Shown: one piece after another, positions 25,988 to 35,389 of the stretch
How the letters are laid out: the number at the start of each line of letters is the position of its first letter
Numbering within the stretch: position 1 is the first letter of the stretch
NCBI GenBank assembly: GCA_903863015.1
Contig: CAIPAI010000035.1
Span: 1-53,795, forward strand
Length of the DNA stretch: 53,795 bases
From: an uncultured Actinomycetes bacterium
GTDB taxonomy: Bacteria; Actinomycetota; Actinomycetes; Nanopelagicales; Nanopelagicaceae
Reading direction: 5' to 3'
The notes under the pieces: model-generated
Seen by the model: only the letters and a program-made list of their open reading frames with translations
Databases searched by the model: none
Told to the model about the DNA's origin: nothing
Translations under genes and position numbers: made by a program

Positions 25988-27139
25988 ATGACTTGGCGCA
26001 CTCGAAACCTGAAAACGCTCTCTGCGGTTTCCTTTGCGCAAGACGCGGCAAGTGAATTGCTCTATCCAATCCTTCCAATTTTTCTTACAGTAACTCTGGG
26101 TGCTCCTGTAGTTGTCGTTGGCCTGGTCGAAGGATTAGCCGAGGGCGCTGCTGCAATTACCAAATTGATTGCCGGTCGCATCTCCGACGGTCGCGCGCGC
26201 AAACCCATTATCTTTGTAGGCTATCTCCTCGCCGGCATCGGTAAATTGTTGGTCGCCTTGGCATTTATCTGGCCAGTTGCTCTGCTTGGTCGCGTGGTAG
26301 ATCGACTTGGTAAAGGAGTACGCGGCGCTCCTCGCGATGCGCTTTTAGTCATGGATATTCCGGTCGAGAATCGCGGTAAGGCCATTGGTTTTCATCGAGC
26401 AGCCGATACGGCAGGAGCCGTGGTTGGACCACTCCTCGGATTATTAATCATTCACTTTGCAGATGGATCACTTCGTCTAGCTCTTTGGATTGCATTGATT
26501 CCTGCAGGGCTCTCTGTTTTCTTCATCAAGTTTGTGAAAGAGAGTGAACCGCCGAAACGCGGAGGAGATTCCGCTGTATCAGGAGCGTTACCCGCTGAGT
26601 TGAAACGCTTAGTCCTCCTGATGGGTCTCTTCGGTTTAGTGAATTTTCCAGATGCACTTATCTTGCTCCACTTGTATCAAATCGGGTTCTCTACCTTCGC
26701 AGTGGTCGCGCTCTATGCGCTTTTCAATTTCTCCTATGCGCTACTGGCTTACCCGCTAGGTGCGCTCACTGATCGGATTCCTAAGCACAGAATCTTTGCC
26801 GGTGGGCTCATTGCTTTTGCAATCGCCTATATAGGTCTCTCCCTTACTAATTCCCAGGGGATCTCGATATTGCTTCTCCTGGTCTATGGCGGCTTTGCCG
26901 CGTGTAACGATGCAGTCGGCAAGTCATGGGTGGCCAAGATCGCGCCCAATGATCGACAAGGCAGCGCTCAGGGGCTCTTCCAAGGTGTCAGTGGTGGTGC
27001 CATTTTGATCGCCGGGATCTGGGCAGGGCTTTCGTGGGGCGAATTCGGAAATCTCCCGCTCTTCATCTCAGGCGTAGTGGCAATCTTCGTGGCCATCGCA
27101 TTATGGCGAGACATTCTTAAGACTGGTCTGCCTCAGTAA
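25988..27139 (+). CDS. MFS transporter of unknown substrate
   Basis: A 383-residue permease with about 12 helices. The N-terminal AASELLYPILPIFLTVTLGA and the motif GRVVDRLGKGVRGAPRDALL (about residues 98-117) mark a broad bacterial MFS group found beside diverse genes. A basic loop near KESEPPKRGG divides the halves. The start at 25988 lies 6 nt after TAGGCT, which includes the apbE stop codon, so this gene may be read from its own leaderless promoter. Confidence 0.87.
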   Translation: MTWRTRNLKTLSAVSFAQDAASELLYPILPIFLTVTLGAPVVVVGLVEGLAEGAAAITKLIAGRISDGRARKPIIFVGYLLAGIGKLLVALAFIWPVALLGRVVDRLGKGVRGAPRDALLVMDIPVENRGKAIGFHRAADTAGAVVGPLLGLLIIHFADGSLRLALWIALIPAGLSVFFIKFVKESEPPKRGGDSAVSGALPAELKRLVLLMGLFGLVNFPDALILLHLYQIGFSTFAVVALYALFNFSYALLAYPLGALTDRIPKHRIFAGGLIAFAIAYIGLSLTNSQGISILLLLVYGGFAACNDAVGKSWVAKIAPNDRQGSAQGLFQGVSGGAILIAGIWAGLSWGEFGNLPLFISGVVAIFVAIALWRDILKTGLPQ

Positions 27140-27142
27140 GGT
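27137..27142 (+). promoter_or_regulatory. -10 hexamer TAAGGT overlapping MFS stop
   Basis: The MFS stop codon TAA begins TAAGGT, followed by AGTTAC and the ATG at 27149. Confidence 0.5.
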
Positions 27143-27148
27143 AGTTAC

Positions 27149-28501
27149 ATGGAAATCGATCGGGGAAAGCTCGCACTCCTGACAAAGCGCGAGCAACAGC
27201 GCTTCCGTGAATTGCACCCTAAGAGTGGGCAACTCTCTCTTGCGGCTAAAAATTCCATGCCAGGTGGTGTTCCGATGTCGTGGATGACCAAATGGCCCGG
27301 AGACTTTCCGCTCTTTGTGCAAAGTGCGCAAGGTGCACGCTTCACCGACGTTGATGGCCTTGAATACGTTGATTTCTGTTTAGGTGATACGGGTTCGATG
27401 ACGGGGCATTCGCCTAAAGCAACCACCGCGGCAATTAAGTTGCAGCTCGACCGTGGCATGACTGCGATGCTGCCCACTGAAGATGCTCTGATAGTTTCCG
27501 AGGAGCTCTCCCGTCGCTTCGGTTTGCCACTCTGGCAATTCACCGTATCTGCTACGGACGCGAATCGTCACGCTATTCGCTATTCACGTTTAATAACTGG
27601 AAAGAACAAGGTATTAGTTTTCGACCGCTGCTACCACGGAAGTGTTGATGAAACATTTGCAACGCTAGATGATGCGTCAAAGGTGGTAAGTCGCGAGGGA
27701 AATATTGGAGCCCCCGTTGCCTTGGACATGACAACAAGGGTTGTGCAATTCAATGATCTTGAAGGCGTTGAAATCGCTTTAAAGCAAGGTGATGTCGCAT
27801 GTATCTTGACCGAGCCTGCCCTCACAAATGTAGGGATTGTTTTACCAGCGCCTGGATTTCTAGAAGGTTTGCGCGCTCTCGCAACTAAGTACGGAACGAT
27901 TCTCATTATTGACGAAACGCATACGATCTCGGCAGGCCCTGGGGGTATGACAGCGCTCAATAATCTCTCTCCCGACATTCTTACAATTGGCAAATCAATT
28001 GGTGGTGGTATGCCGGTCGGTGCATTTGGCATGAGCGAGGAAGTCGCTGCACGGATTGCGCGTCTGGTCCGTCGAGATTGGATCGACACCGGCGGGATCG
28101 GCGGCACGTTAGCTGGAAACGCCCTCTCGATTGCGGCCATGCGGGCGACACTTCTTGAGGTTTTAACACCTGCGAATTTTGCCAAGATGGTTCCGCTAGC
28201 CAGCCAGTGGGCTGACGGTATTGATCTCGTCATCAAAGCATGCGCCTTGCCTTGGCATTGCAATCGCTTAGGTGCTCGAGCAGAGTACAACTTCTCACCA
28301 CGAGCGCCACGCACTGGCGCAGAGGCAATGGCGGCGGGCGATTTTGCGATCGAGCAGTACCTTCACCTGAAAATGCTCAATGATGGATTCTTATTAACAC
28401 CGTTCCACAACATGGCGCTTATGTGCCCAGAAACCACCAGCGTTGATGTGGCAGCGCATACTCAAGCGATGATGCAAACCTGCAAAGAGTTGGTTGCTTA
28501 A
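27149..28501 (+). CDS. Class III aminotransferase, glutamate-1-semialdehyde-mutase-like
   Basis: A 450-residue PLP enzyme. SMPGGVPMSWMTKWPGDFP and ARFTDVDGLEYVDFCLGDTG are the N-terminal signature of the HemL-like group. ILIIDETHTISAGPGG holds the Asp for the pyridine nitrogen, and TIGKSIGGGMPVGAFG holds the PLP Lys. I do not call it HemL: no other tetrapyrrole gene is near and several paralogues transaminate other amines or amino acids. Start by the ATG at 27149 with TAAGGT 6 nt upstream. It overlaps the convergent mutT1 by 4 nt. Confidence 0.85.
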   Translation: MEIDRGKLALLTKREQQRFRELHPKSGQLSLAAKNSMPGGVPMSWMTKWPGDFPLFVQSAQGARFTDVDGLEYVDFCLGDTGSMTGHSPKATTAAIKLQLDRGMTAMLPTEDALIVSEELSRRFGLPLWQFTVSATDANRHAIRYSRLITGKNKVLVFDRCYHGSVDETFATLDDASKVVSREGNIGAPVALDMTTRVVQFNDLEGVEIALKQGDVACILTEPALTNVGIVLPAPGFLEGLRALATKYGTILIIDETHTISAGPGGMTALNNLSPDILTIGKSIGGGMPVGAFGMSEEVAARIARLVRRDWIDTGGIGGTLAGNALSIAAMRATLLEVLTPANFAKMVPLASQWADGIDLVIKACALPWHCNRLGARAEYNFSPRAPRTGAEAMAAGDFAIEQYLHLKMLNDGFLLTPFHNMALMCPETTSVDVAAHTQAMMQTCKELVA

Positions 28502-29418
28502 TCCGTCTCAAGCGACACGGGAGTGGGCGGAGCTTCTAAGTAGTCCACTTGTGTGACTACGCCTGAACGCGAGTGAATAATCCAGGCAGAGCCAGGCTCT
28601 AAATTCTCTGAAGGCGCCTTAAAACGTGAATCCTCAAGTGCGTATTCGAGAAGCGTTGGTAACACCGGACGATGAGAACAGAGCAGAATTGTTTGATCCC
28701 GAGTGATGAGTTCTAACACTTTTGTGCGCGCTGGCAACTTGTCTCTCTTGAACGCGTATTCGCTCACCGAAGGCTCAGTGATGAGAGCGCTTTGCCGTTC
28801 TTGAACCAAAGGTTGAAGTGATTGTTGTGAACGAGTGGCATCGGAAGAGTGAAGTTCGAGATCAGCAAAAGCGCGATAAACATCAACTAAGCGCGCTGCC
28901 TGTCGGGCACCCTTGGCATCTAGTGGACGGTCATCATCGTCATCACCATCCCAAGCGGAACGTTTGATGGCTTTGCAGTGGCGAAGGAGAATAAAGGCGT
29001 TTGTTCCGGTCCCAATAGTGAGAAATGAGTTGAGGACTCGTTGGTCGAGTTCGTAGGTGAGTAGGGCTCTTGCTTCTGTAGGGGCAAGCCAGCGGACTTC
29101 ATCAACTTCACCATCGTCTATGCGCTGGGTGTACTCATGCGCACGAGCGGACCAGAAACGAACAGTCTTATCGACGCCTTCTGCGTCGTATTCAATTTCA
29201 CCGAGTTCTGGACCGAAAATAGCTTTGACGCCAGTCTCTTCTAGCACCTCTCGGTACGCTGCGGCCAAATCGTGTTCGTTCGGTTCAATCTTTCCTTTAG
29301 GAAGTGTCCAGTCGTCGTAGCGTGGTCGATGGACAAGCGCGATCTCAATCTTCTCTGGTTCCGTTGCGCGCCAAAGTATTGCGCCGGCAGCTCTTACTGT
29401 GGGCAGCTTCTTTGTCAT
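28498..29418 (-). CDS. mutT1: Nudix hydrolase plus histidine-phosphatase domain (MutT1 type)
   Basis: A 306-residue two-domain protein. The Nudix box [20 protein letters not shown] is at about residues 42-61, followed by TGV. The C-terminal part is a SixA-like histidine phosphatase starting [11 protein letters not shown], where the second position is Cys rather than Ala or Gly; the catalytic RH is intact. An acidic [11 protein letters not shown] stretch precedes KGARQA. In mycobacteria MutT1 hydrolyses 8-oxo-GTP/dGTP and diadenosine polyphosphates. It is coupled to ppk by ATGA, as is common in actinobacteria. Confidence 0.9.
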   Translation of the reverse strand: MTKKLPTVRAAGAILWRATEPEKIEIALVHRPRYDDWTLPKGKIEPNEHDLAAAYREVLEETGVKAIFGPELGEIEYDAEGVDKTVRFWSARAHEYTQRIDDGEVDEVRWLAPTEARALLTYELDQRVLNSFLTIGTGTNAFILLRHCKAIKRSAWDGDDDDDRPLDAKGARQAARLVDVYRAFADLELHSSDATRSQQSLQPLVQERQSALITEPSVSEYAFKRDKLPARTKVLELITRDQTILLCSHRPVLPTLLEYALEDSRFKAPSENLEPGSAWIIHSRSGVVTQVDYLEAPPTPVSLETD

Positions 29419-31487
29419 TGTGCCGCCTTCGATCGCGCAATCAGGAACTCCTGCAGATTCTGCAAAGATTCACCAGCGGGGCCTTGTGACTGCCGGACCC
29501 ACTCGTTGCTCTCTTGAAGGAACCACGCCCCGAATTTCTCTGACGTCAGTTCATCTAACAACACCATAAGTTTTTGGTGTGAAGCAGGCGCGACTATTCG
29601 TACGAGCGTTTCGACCCGTCGATCTAGATTGCGGTGCATCATGTCAGCGCTGCCGATCCATATCTCGTCATGACCGGCGTTATGAAAGTGGAAAATGCGG
29701 GAATGCTCAAGGAAACGACCAAGGTAAGAGCGTACGGTGATGTTCTCCGAGAGCCCAGGCACTCCCGCACGCAAGGCACAGATACCTCGCACTACGATTT
29801 CTACCTTGATACCAGCCTCGGATGCGTCGTATAACGCATCGATGATGTTCTCGTCTTCGAGAGAGTTGAGCTTCATCCGAATGCCCGCTGGCTTCCCAGC
29901 CTTTGCGTGCGCGATTTCGCGTTTAATTCTCTCGATGAGGCCTGGCCGCAATGTACGAGGGGCTACGAGTAGTCGGCGGAAATCAGTCTGCGGAGCCATG
30001 CCAGAGAGTTGATTGAAGAGACGCGAGAGATCGTCGCAAAGTTCAGGGTCCGCGGTGAGGATGCCTAAATCCTCATACTGGCGGGCAGTCTTGGGATTGT
30101 AATTTCCGGTACCAATATGGCAGTAGCGCATCAGGCGATCACCTTCGTCGCGAACAACCAAAGAAAGTTTGGCGTGCGTCTTAAGGCCGAGCACTCCGTA
30201 AACAACGTGCACGCCAGCTTCTTCAAGTTTTCTTGCCCAACGCACGTTGGCGAGTTCGTCGAACCTAGCTCTCAACTCAACAAGTGCAAGAACCTGCTTG
30301 CCGGCAGACGCGGCGTCGATGAGTGCATCAACGATCGGCGAATCACCTGATGTGCGGTAGAGGGTTTGCTTAATTGCCAACACTTTTGGATCAGCGGCGG
30401 CTTGTTCGAGAAAGGAAACCACGCTTGAAGTAAATGAATCGTAGGGATGGTGGAGAAGAATCTCTTTGCGTTTGATGGCTTCAAAAATTTCCCCGGTGGT
30501 TGAATCAGTATCTACATCAACGAGCGACGGATGCGTGCGGGATGAGAAATTAGGGAACTTCAATTCTGGTCGGTCCAAGCCGGCAATGCTGAAAAGTCCA
30601 GTTAAATCGAGAGGTTCAGGTAAGTGGAAGATCTCGTTAGCCTCGACACCAAGTTCTTCACTGAGCATATCTAGGATGCGCTTATCCATATCCCGCGAAA
30701 CTTCGAGTCGAACAGCAGGCCCAAATCTGCGGCGAAGCAATTCTTGCTCTAAAGAATGCAATAGATTTTCAGAATCATCTTCTTCAACTTCAAGATCTTG
30801 GTTGCGGGTGACTCGAAATGAATGATGCGCAAGGATTTCCATACTTGGGAAAAGTTCTCCGAGATGTTCTGCGATCAATGCTTCTAGCGGAATGAAGCGC
30901 CCAGTGCCTCGGGGAAGCGTTTCAACGAATCGTGGTAGCAACGGTGGAACCTTTACGCGCGCAAAAACGTCTTCGCCATTCTCGGGGTTCTTCACCAAGA
31001 TAGCTAAGTTCAATGAGAGCCCAGAGATATATGGGAAGGGATGAGAAGGGTCGACGGAGAGTGGTGTCAACACTGGAAATACTCGATCAATAAAGAGTTG
31101 GTTGAGATGTTTACGTTCGTCTTCGTTCAGCATGGCCCACTCAACGATTTCAATACCTTCGTCAAGAAGCATCGGCGCGACCACTTCGCGGTAGTAATCA
31201 GCGTGGTCTGTCACCATGCTCTTCACCTGAGCAAGTACTGAGGCAAGAACTTCCTTGGGTTGCTCCCCAGTGGGGCCCTTGATAGCCAAACCAGTTGCGA
31301 TTCGGCGCTTTAATGTAGCCACTCGAACCATGAAAAACTCATCTAGATTGCTGGCAAAAATAGCAAGAAATTTCGCGCGTTCAAGGAGCGGGCTCTCTGA
31401 ACTTTTGGCTAGTTCGAAAACGCGCTCGTTAAATGCGAGCCAGCTGGACTCACGTTCGATGTAACGCATAAGTATTGAGTCTGCCAT
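29415..31487 (-). CDS. ppk: Polyphosphate kinase 1
   Basis: A 690-residue enzyme that makes polyphosphate from ATP. The N domain begins [19 protein letters not shown] and has [15 protein letters not shown]. Core motifs: [33 protein letters not shown] and [11 protein letters not shown], where the His is the one phosphorylated. [22 protein letters not shown] and [29 protein letters not shown] complete the second phospholipase-D-like half. Length matches family (about 690). A PHO-box-like triple repeat lies just upstream, so phosphate control by the RegX3-like regulator is likely. Confidence 0.97.
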   Translation of the reverse strand: MADSILMRYIERESSWLAFNERVFELAKSSESPLLERAKFLAIFASNLDEFFMVRVATLKRRIATGLAIKGPTGEQPKEVLASVLAQVKSMVTDHADYYREVVAPMLLDEGIEIVEWAMLNEDERKHLNQLFIDRVFPVLTPLSVDPSHPFPYISGLSLNLAILVKNPENGEDVFARVKVPPLLPRFVETLPRGTGRFIPLEALIAEHLGELFPSMEILAHHSFRVTRNQDLEVEEDDSENLLHSLEQELLRRRFGPAVRLEVSRDMDKRILDMLSEELGVEANEIFHLPEPLDLTGLFSIAGLDRPELKFPNFSSRTHPSLVDVDTDSTTGEIFEAIKRKEILLHHPYDSFTSSVVSFLEQAAADPKVLAIKQTLYRTSGDSPIVDALIDAASAGKQVLALVELRARFDELANVRWARKLEEAGVHVVYGVLGLKTHAKLSLVVRDEGDRLMRYCHIGTGNYNPKTARQYEDLGILTADPELCDDLSRLFNQLSGMAPQTDFRRLLVAPRTLRPGLIERIKREIAHAKAGKPAGIRMKLNSLEDENIIDALYDASEAGIKVEIVVRGICALRAGVPGLSENITVRSYLGRFLEHSRIFHFHNAGHDEIWIGSADMMHRNLDRRVETLVRIVAPASHQKLMVLLDELTSEKFGAWFLQESNEWVRQSQGPAGESLQNLQEFLIARSKAAQ

Positions 31488-31492
31488 GTTTG

Positions 31493-31521
31493 GGTGAACG
31501 GGGGGTAACCAGGTGCTGAAC
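31493..31521 (-). promoter_or_regulatory. PHO-box-like triple direct repeat before ppk
   Basis: On the plus strand GGTGAAC (31493), GGTAACC (31504) and GCTGAAC (31515) stand exactly 11 bp apart. On the coding strand this is GTTCAGC-GGTTACC-GTTCACC, the actinobacterial PHO box form, ending 4 nt before the ATG. The same three-part layout occurs between phoU and senX3. Confidence 0.7.
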
Positions 31522-31536
31522 AGCCGAATTCTGAGG

Positions 31537-32433
31537 CTATTTGCGGTACATCACGTCGATAGCCCACTCGGTAAAACCCAGGGCCTGATACATCTGGTTA
31601 GCGGGCGAATTATCGCTCTCCACGTAGAGCATCGCAGTGCGTATTCCGTTGTTTCGAAGGTAAGAGAGTCCAGCCACTGTGAGCTCTCGACCAAGCCCTC
31701 TGCCTTGAGCACTCGGATCCACGCCGATGACGTAGATTTCACCGATGGGAACGTGGCCATGCCCGCTCGTGAGGCCGTGAACTTTGGTCCAGCAAAAAGC
31801 GACCATCTTTTCATCCTCGAATGCCACTAAGAAACCGTTCCGATCAAACCACGGTTCTTTCATGCGGAGATGCACGTCTCGTGCGCTCCAGATGCGTTGT
31901 TCCGGATGGTTTGCAAAAGAGCGCGAATTAACTTGTAACCACTCTTGAATATCTTCGTCCTTGAGCGCCCGTAACGAAACTGAACTCGGAAGTGAATGAG
32001 CTGGCAGGGGAATTTCTAACGATCGACGTAGTTGATGCAAAGTGCGCACTCGGTTAAATCCGAGTGTATTTGCCAGAGAGGCTGCGCCTGCGAGGTCGCC
32101 GTGCGACCAAAGTCGTAGCTTTTCACCGGCGATCAGGGAGAGTTCATTTACTAACATTTTGCCGACGCCGCGCATGCGAGCTGCGGGAGCGACCACAATT
32201 TCTGCGCTTGGACCCTCCACTTGATCTGAAAGATCGAGATGGGCATAACCAAGGATGTGCGAATCAGATACAACTATTAGATGTTGATCGTGGTCATCGC
32301 CGCCTTCGCGCAGGTGCAGCGCGACATGTTCTGAAAGTGGATTAATGCCATCTTCGATTGCCGAGAGATTGGCAAGTTGGAAAATTTCCGCGCTTTGACT
32401 CTCCGAAAGATGCGCGTGGTGCCGTAGTTCCAT
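31537..32433 (-). CDS. mshD: Mycothiol synthase
   Basis: A 298-residue protein with two GNAT domains. It acetylates the Cys amine of Cys-GlcN-Ins in the last step of mycothiol synthesis. The first domain has [20 protein letters not shown], and the active C-terminal domain has [29 protein letters not shown], then [20 protein letters not shown]. The ATG at 32433 overlaps the glnR stop by one base (TGATG); an in-frame TTG at 32436 is less likely. The link to glnR is conserved in actinobacteria. mshA is also in this window. Confidence 0.93.
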   Translation of the reverse strand: MELRHHAHLSESQSAEIFQLANLSAIEDGINPLSEHVALHLREGGDDHDQHLIVVSDSHILGYAHLDLSDQVEGPSAEIVVAPAARMRGVGKMLVNELSLIAGEKLRLWSHGDLAGAASLANTLGFNRVRTLHQLRRSLEIPLPAHSLPSSVSLRALKDEDIQEWLQVNSRSFANHPEQRIWSARDVHLRMKEPWFDRNGFLVAFEDEKMVAFCWTKVHGLTSGHGHVPIGEIYVIGVDPSAQGRGLGRELTVAGLSYLRNNGIRTAMLYVESDNSPANQMYQALGFTEWAIDVMYRK

Positions 32434-33152
32434 CAATCAATCAAGACCGGCAGGGCGTCTGCGTCTTGGCTGGATCCGCCGAGAACAAAGCGATATCCCA
32501 CATTTCGCACTGTTCCGATTATTGCTTCGTGCTCTGGACCTAATTTTGCGCGCAGTCGACGGATATGCACGTCGACAGTGCGCGTTCCACCGAAGTAGTC
32601 GTATCCCCAGACTTCTTGTAAAAGTTGTGCACGTGTGAAGACACGTCCTGGATGTTGGGCAAGATATTTCAATAATTCAAATTCTTTAAAAGTGAGATCG
32701 AGTGAGCGGCCTCGAATTTTCGCAGAGTATGCGCCTTCGTCGATCACCATTTCGCCGCTACGGATTTCATTTACTGCTTCATCAAGTTGCGCGAGCGCAC
32801 TCTTGTTTCGGGAGATGCTGAGTCGAATCCGAGCCTCAACCTCTGCAGGTCCTGCGGTATCGAGAATGACGTCATCCATTCCCCACTCCGCACTGATTGC
32901 TGCGAGGCCACCTTCGGTAACGATGAGAATGAGCGGGGCACCTAGGCCAGTGCTCGACAAGAGTTTGGCTAGTGACTTTGCATGAGTAAGTTCGCGCCTG
33001 GCGTCGAGGAAAATTACTTCTCCCGCCGGTGCATCTACCAGGATGCTCGGTTCGGCGGGGAGGATACGAACTTGGTGTGAGAGCAATCCGAGGGCGGGCA
33101 GGACCTCACTTGAGCCGCCGAACGTGTTTGTGAGCAGGAGCAATTTCGCCAT
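32433..33152 (-). CDS. glnR: Nitrogen regulator GlnR-like, OmpR-type winged helix
   Basis: A 239-residue regulator. The N-terminal receiver is atypical: it keeps [20 protein letters not shown], as GlnR proteins do, but lacks the usual acidic pocket near the N-terminus. The C-terminal winged helix is clear ([35 protein letters not shown] and [15 protein letters not shown]). GlnR controls nitrogen assimilation without a partner kinase. Its position before mshD supports the name. GGAGG lies 7 nt before the ATG. The gdhA at 12043 and the asparaginase and amidase in this window are possible targets, but I saw no GlnR box. Confidence 0.85.
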   Translation of the reverse strand: MAKLLLLTNTFGGSSEVLPALGLLSHQVRILPAEPSILVDAPAGEVIFLDARRELTHAKSLAKLLSSTGLGAPLILIVTEGGLAAISAEWGMDDVILDTAGPAEVEARIRLSISRNKSALAQLDEAVNEIRSGEMVIDEGAYSAKIRGRSLDLTFKEFELLKYLAQHPGRVFTRAQLLQEVWGYDYFGGTRTVDVHIRRLRAKLGPEHEAIIGTVRNVGYRFVLGGSSQDADALPVLID

Positions 33153-33206
33153 CTGCTCACCTCCGCTCGTTACGCATTACGTTCAATTAGGAGCAGAATA
33201 CCGGGC

Positions 33207-33482
33207 ATGAGTTCAGCACTCCCAATCGGAAGCCAGGCGAACGGTGTCCAAGTGCGCTTTTGGGCGGGCGCGAAGAGCGCTGCTGGTCAAGCCGAGATGG
33301 TGGTTTCGCCTGGGAGCGCCCGGCAAATCCTCGACTCCCTCCGCTCAGAGCTCGGGGAGTCCTTCCATACAATCGCCACCTCCTCGAGCTTGTTGGTAGA
33401 TGGTGGCGCCCTCCACGACCTCGATCAACTCTTACTCCCCGGGAGCACCTTGGAAGTCCTTCCGCCTTTTGCGGGGGGTTGA
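33207..33482 (+). CDS. MoaD/ThiS-family sulfur-carrier protein
   Basis: A 91-residue beta-grasp protein ending in Gly-Gly (VLPPFAGG), the tail that is thiocarboxylated in sulfur carriers. VQVRFWAGAKSAAGQAEMVV and LLVDGGALHDLDQLLLPGSTLEVLPP follow the MoaD order. No MoeB-like activating enzyme is nearby, but rhodanese CysA is encoded 1 kb on. The ATG at 33207 is preceded by CAGAAT (7 nt). It is divergent from glnR across 54 bp. Confidence 0.83.
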   Translation: MSSALPIGSQANGVQVRFWAGAKSAAGQAEMVVSPGSARQILDSLRSELGESFHTIATSSSLLVDGGALHDLDQLLLPGSTLEVLPPFAGG

Positions 33483-33483
33483 G

Positions 33484-33906
33484 ATGGGTGCTCTTGGGCT
33501 CGGTCTCCTGCTGGCGGCAACGTTGATCTTTGGCTTTCTATATCGAGCCAAACGTGGCCGAGTTCATCCGGCCAAGCCCCTGACCGGGGAGGCAGTAGTC
33601 AATCCGCTTGATCTCTCGCCACTCACGGTCGAGTTGGGCAGCCGTGGAAGCTTCATTCAATTCTCTTCTGCCTTTTGCACGCCCTGTCGAGCGACTCGCC
33701 TTCTTCTTGAGGGCGTAGCAGCAACCAATCCAGGATTTATTCACCACGATATTGATGCCGAGGCTCATCTCGAATTAGTGAGACGACTTCATATTCTTTC
33801 AACGCCCACCACAATTATTCTTGATCGAAATGGCGTCGAAGTGGGTCGGGCTTCAGGCGCCCCCAAGCGTGACGATATTGAACGCGTAGTTGCTTCACTT
33901 CGGTGA
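33484..33906 (+). CDS. thiX: Membrane-anchored thioredoxin-like protein (ThiX type)
   Basis: A 140-residue protein with one N-terminal helix (residues 3-20) and a thioredoxin fold with the active site FCTPC (Cys65 and Cys68). RRLHILSTPTTIILDRNG holds the cis-Pro loop. It should face outward if the N-terminus is a signal anchor, though the basic stretch RAKRGR after the helix would favour a cytoplasmic domain. The ATG at 33484 lies 1 nt after the MoaD stop, with a G-rich ribosome site. In mycobacteria thiX stands beside sseC and cysA, as here. Confidence 0.87.
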   Translation: MGALGLGLLLAATLIFGFLYRAKRGRVHPAKPLTGEAVVNPLDLSPLTVELGSRGSFIQFSSAFCTPCRATRLLLEGVAATNPGFIHHDIDAEAHLELVRRLHILSTPTTIILDRNGVEVGRASGAPKRDDIERVVASLR

Positions 33907-34126
33907 AAAAGCGCATTTGCTGCGTAGGTCTTGAAAGTGCGAAGGCTTTGCAATTAGCGGATCTCTATAGATGGCTTTACCATTTACTTATGTTTACCAA
34001 CGAGTTGACCAAGAGGCGGACTATTGATTTCTGCCGCCTCACCAGCTCGCTCTGTCGTGCCTAATTAATTCAGCGCAATTACTTGCAATTAATTCTGCCC
34101 ACGTCCGAGATAGAAGGTAACAAATT
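33907..34126 (+). other. 220-bp intergenic region with repeats
   Basis: This is one of the longest gaps in the window. It holds a 7-bp inverted repeat GAGGCGG/CCGCCTC (34013-34040, 14-nt loop, no T run), a direct repeat GCAATTA-CTT-GCAATTA (34075-34091) and two TTAATTC copies (34065, 34089). A GAAGG ribosome site precedes the ATG at 34127. No riboswitch I know is recognised. Confidence 0.5.
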
Positions 34127-34555
34127 ATGGAAATTGATATCCGCGGTCCTCGTTTTGGAGCGGCGCTTACTCTCGCAGTGCTAGCAATCGCGTTCTTCAC
34201 CGGATCCGTCTGGGTGCTTGCACTCCAAACGGTTGTTTTCGCACTCGGCGCATCGCGCGGACCGCACCGGTCGCCATATGGAATCTTCTTTGCAAAAGTT
34301 GTGAAGCCGCGCATCTCCGCTACCAAAGAGACCGAAGATAGCCGAGCGCCACAATTTGCTCAGGCCGTGGGGTTAGTTTTTGGGCTGATCGGTCTTGTTG
34401 GGGGATTTAGCGCTATTGCACCTCTCTTTTATGTGGCCACTGGCTTCGCACTAGCAGCCGCCTTTCTCAATGCAGTTTTTGGGCTTTGCTTGGGTTGCGA
34501 AATGTATTTGATTATCAAGCGCTTCTCGCGCACCAAAGCAACTGTGGAGGCATAA
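34127..34555 (+). CDS. DUF4395 membrane protein
   Basis: A 142-residue membrane protein with about four hydrophobic segments in two pairs. It opens IDIRGPRFGAALTLAVLAIAF and has the conserved RGPHRSPYGIFFAKVVKPR between the pairs, the DUF4395 signature. A Cys sits in GLCLGCEMYLI near the C-terminus. Members stand beside thioredoxins and CysA-type rhodaneses, as here, and may pass sulfur or redox equivalents across the membrane, which is inference. The next gene begins on the base after its TAA. Confidence 0.87.
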   Translation: MEIDIRGPRFGAALTLAVLAIAFFTGSVWVLALQTVVFALGASRGPHRSPYGIFFAKVVKPRISATKETEDSRAPQFAQAVGLVFGLIGLVGGFSAIAPLFYVATGFALAAAFLNAVFGLCLGCEMYLIIKRFSRTKATVEA

Positions 34556-35389
34556 ATGTCAAGAGAAACGTCGTTAGTTACTTCCGAGTGGGTTGCGCTT
34601 AATCTTGCAACCCCAGGAATCGTTCTTGTTGAAGTAGACGAAGATACTGAAGCATACGACAAAGGACACATTGCCGGAGCTATCAAATTCCATTGGCGTG
34701 ATGACCTTCAAGACAAAGTTCGTCGCGACATTATTTCGAAAGCTGACTTCGAGAAGTTGCTCTCTGAAAACGGTATCAAGAATGCCGACACCGTAATTCT
34801 CTACGGAGGCAATAACAACTGGTTCGCCGCGTACGCCTACTGGTACTTCAAACTTTATGGTCATCAAGATGTTCGCCTGCTCGACGGAGGACGCAAGATC
34901 TGGGAACTTGAATCACGCGCACTCACCACGGACGTCTCAGCTCGTCCAGCGACTGAGTATGTGGCAAAGGAACAAGATCACTCTCTGCGCGCCTTCCGCG
35001 ACGAAGTTCTTGCTGCCGTTGGCAAGTTAAATTTAGTGGACGTCCGCTCACCGCAAGAGTTCAGTGGTGAATTAGCGGCTCCGGCACATTTGCCACAAGA
35101 GCAAGGTCAAGTTCGTGGCCATATTCCAACTGCGAAAAATATCCCGTGGGCAAAAAGTGCTAATGAGGATGGAACATTTAAGAGCGATGCAGATCTTGCA
35201 GAGCTTTATAAGGGTGCCGGGGTTAATTTGGCTACCGACACCATTGCGTACTGCCGCATCGGCGAGCGGTCCTCGCATACGTGGTTTGTTCTTCACGAAC
35301 TTCTTGGGATAAAGAACGTGAAGAATTACGACGGTTCGTGGACTGAGTACGGTTCCCTCGTCGGCGTTCCGGTGGAGCTGGGCGCGTGA
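34556..35389 (+). CDS. Thiosulfate sulfurtransferase (two-domain rhodanese, CysA type)
   Basis: A 277-residue protein with two rhodanese domains. The N-terminal inactive domain has VLVEVDEDTEAYDKGHIAGAIKF; the C-terminal active domain has NLVDVRSPQEFSGEL and the active loop YCRIGERSSHTW with the sulfur-carrying Cys. It should move sulfur from thiosulfate to cyanide or a protein acceptor. The arrangement DUF4395-CysA-SseC is that of mycobacteria. The next gene overlaps the stop by 4 nt (GTGA). Confidence 0.93.
   Translation: MSRETSLVTSEWVALNLATPGIVLVEVDEDTEAYDKGHIAGAIKFHWRDDLQDKVRRDIISKADFEKLLSENGIKNADTVILYGGNNNWFAAYAYWYFKLYGHQDVRLLDGGRKIWELESRALTTDVSARPATEYVAKEQDHSLRAFRDEVLAAVGKLNLVDVRSPQEFSGELAAPAHLPQEQGQVRGHIPTAKNIPWAKSANEDGTFKSDADLAELYKGAGVNLATDTIAYCRIGERSSHTWFVLHELLGIKNVKNYDGSWTEYGSLVGVPVELGA

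Noticed and set aside
27149-28501. HemL, glutamate-1-semialdehyde mutase of heme synthesis
   Set aside because: Family motifs fit the wider group, but no tetrapyrrole gene is nearby and the N-terminal part differs from the usual HemL start; kept as HemL-like only.
33907-34126. A riboswitch before the DUF4395 gene
   Set aside because: Only one 7-bp inverted repeat and short AT-rich direct repeats are visible; no known aptamer core is recognised.
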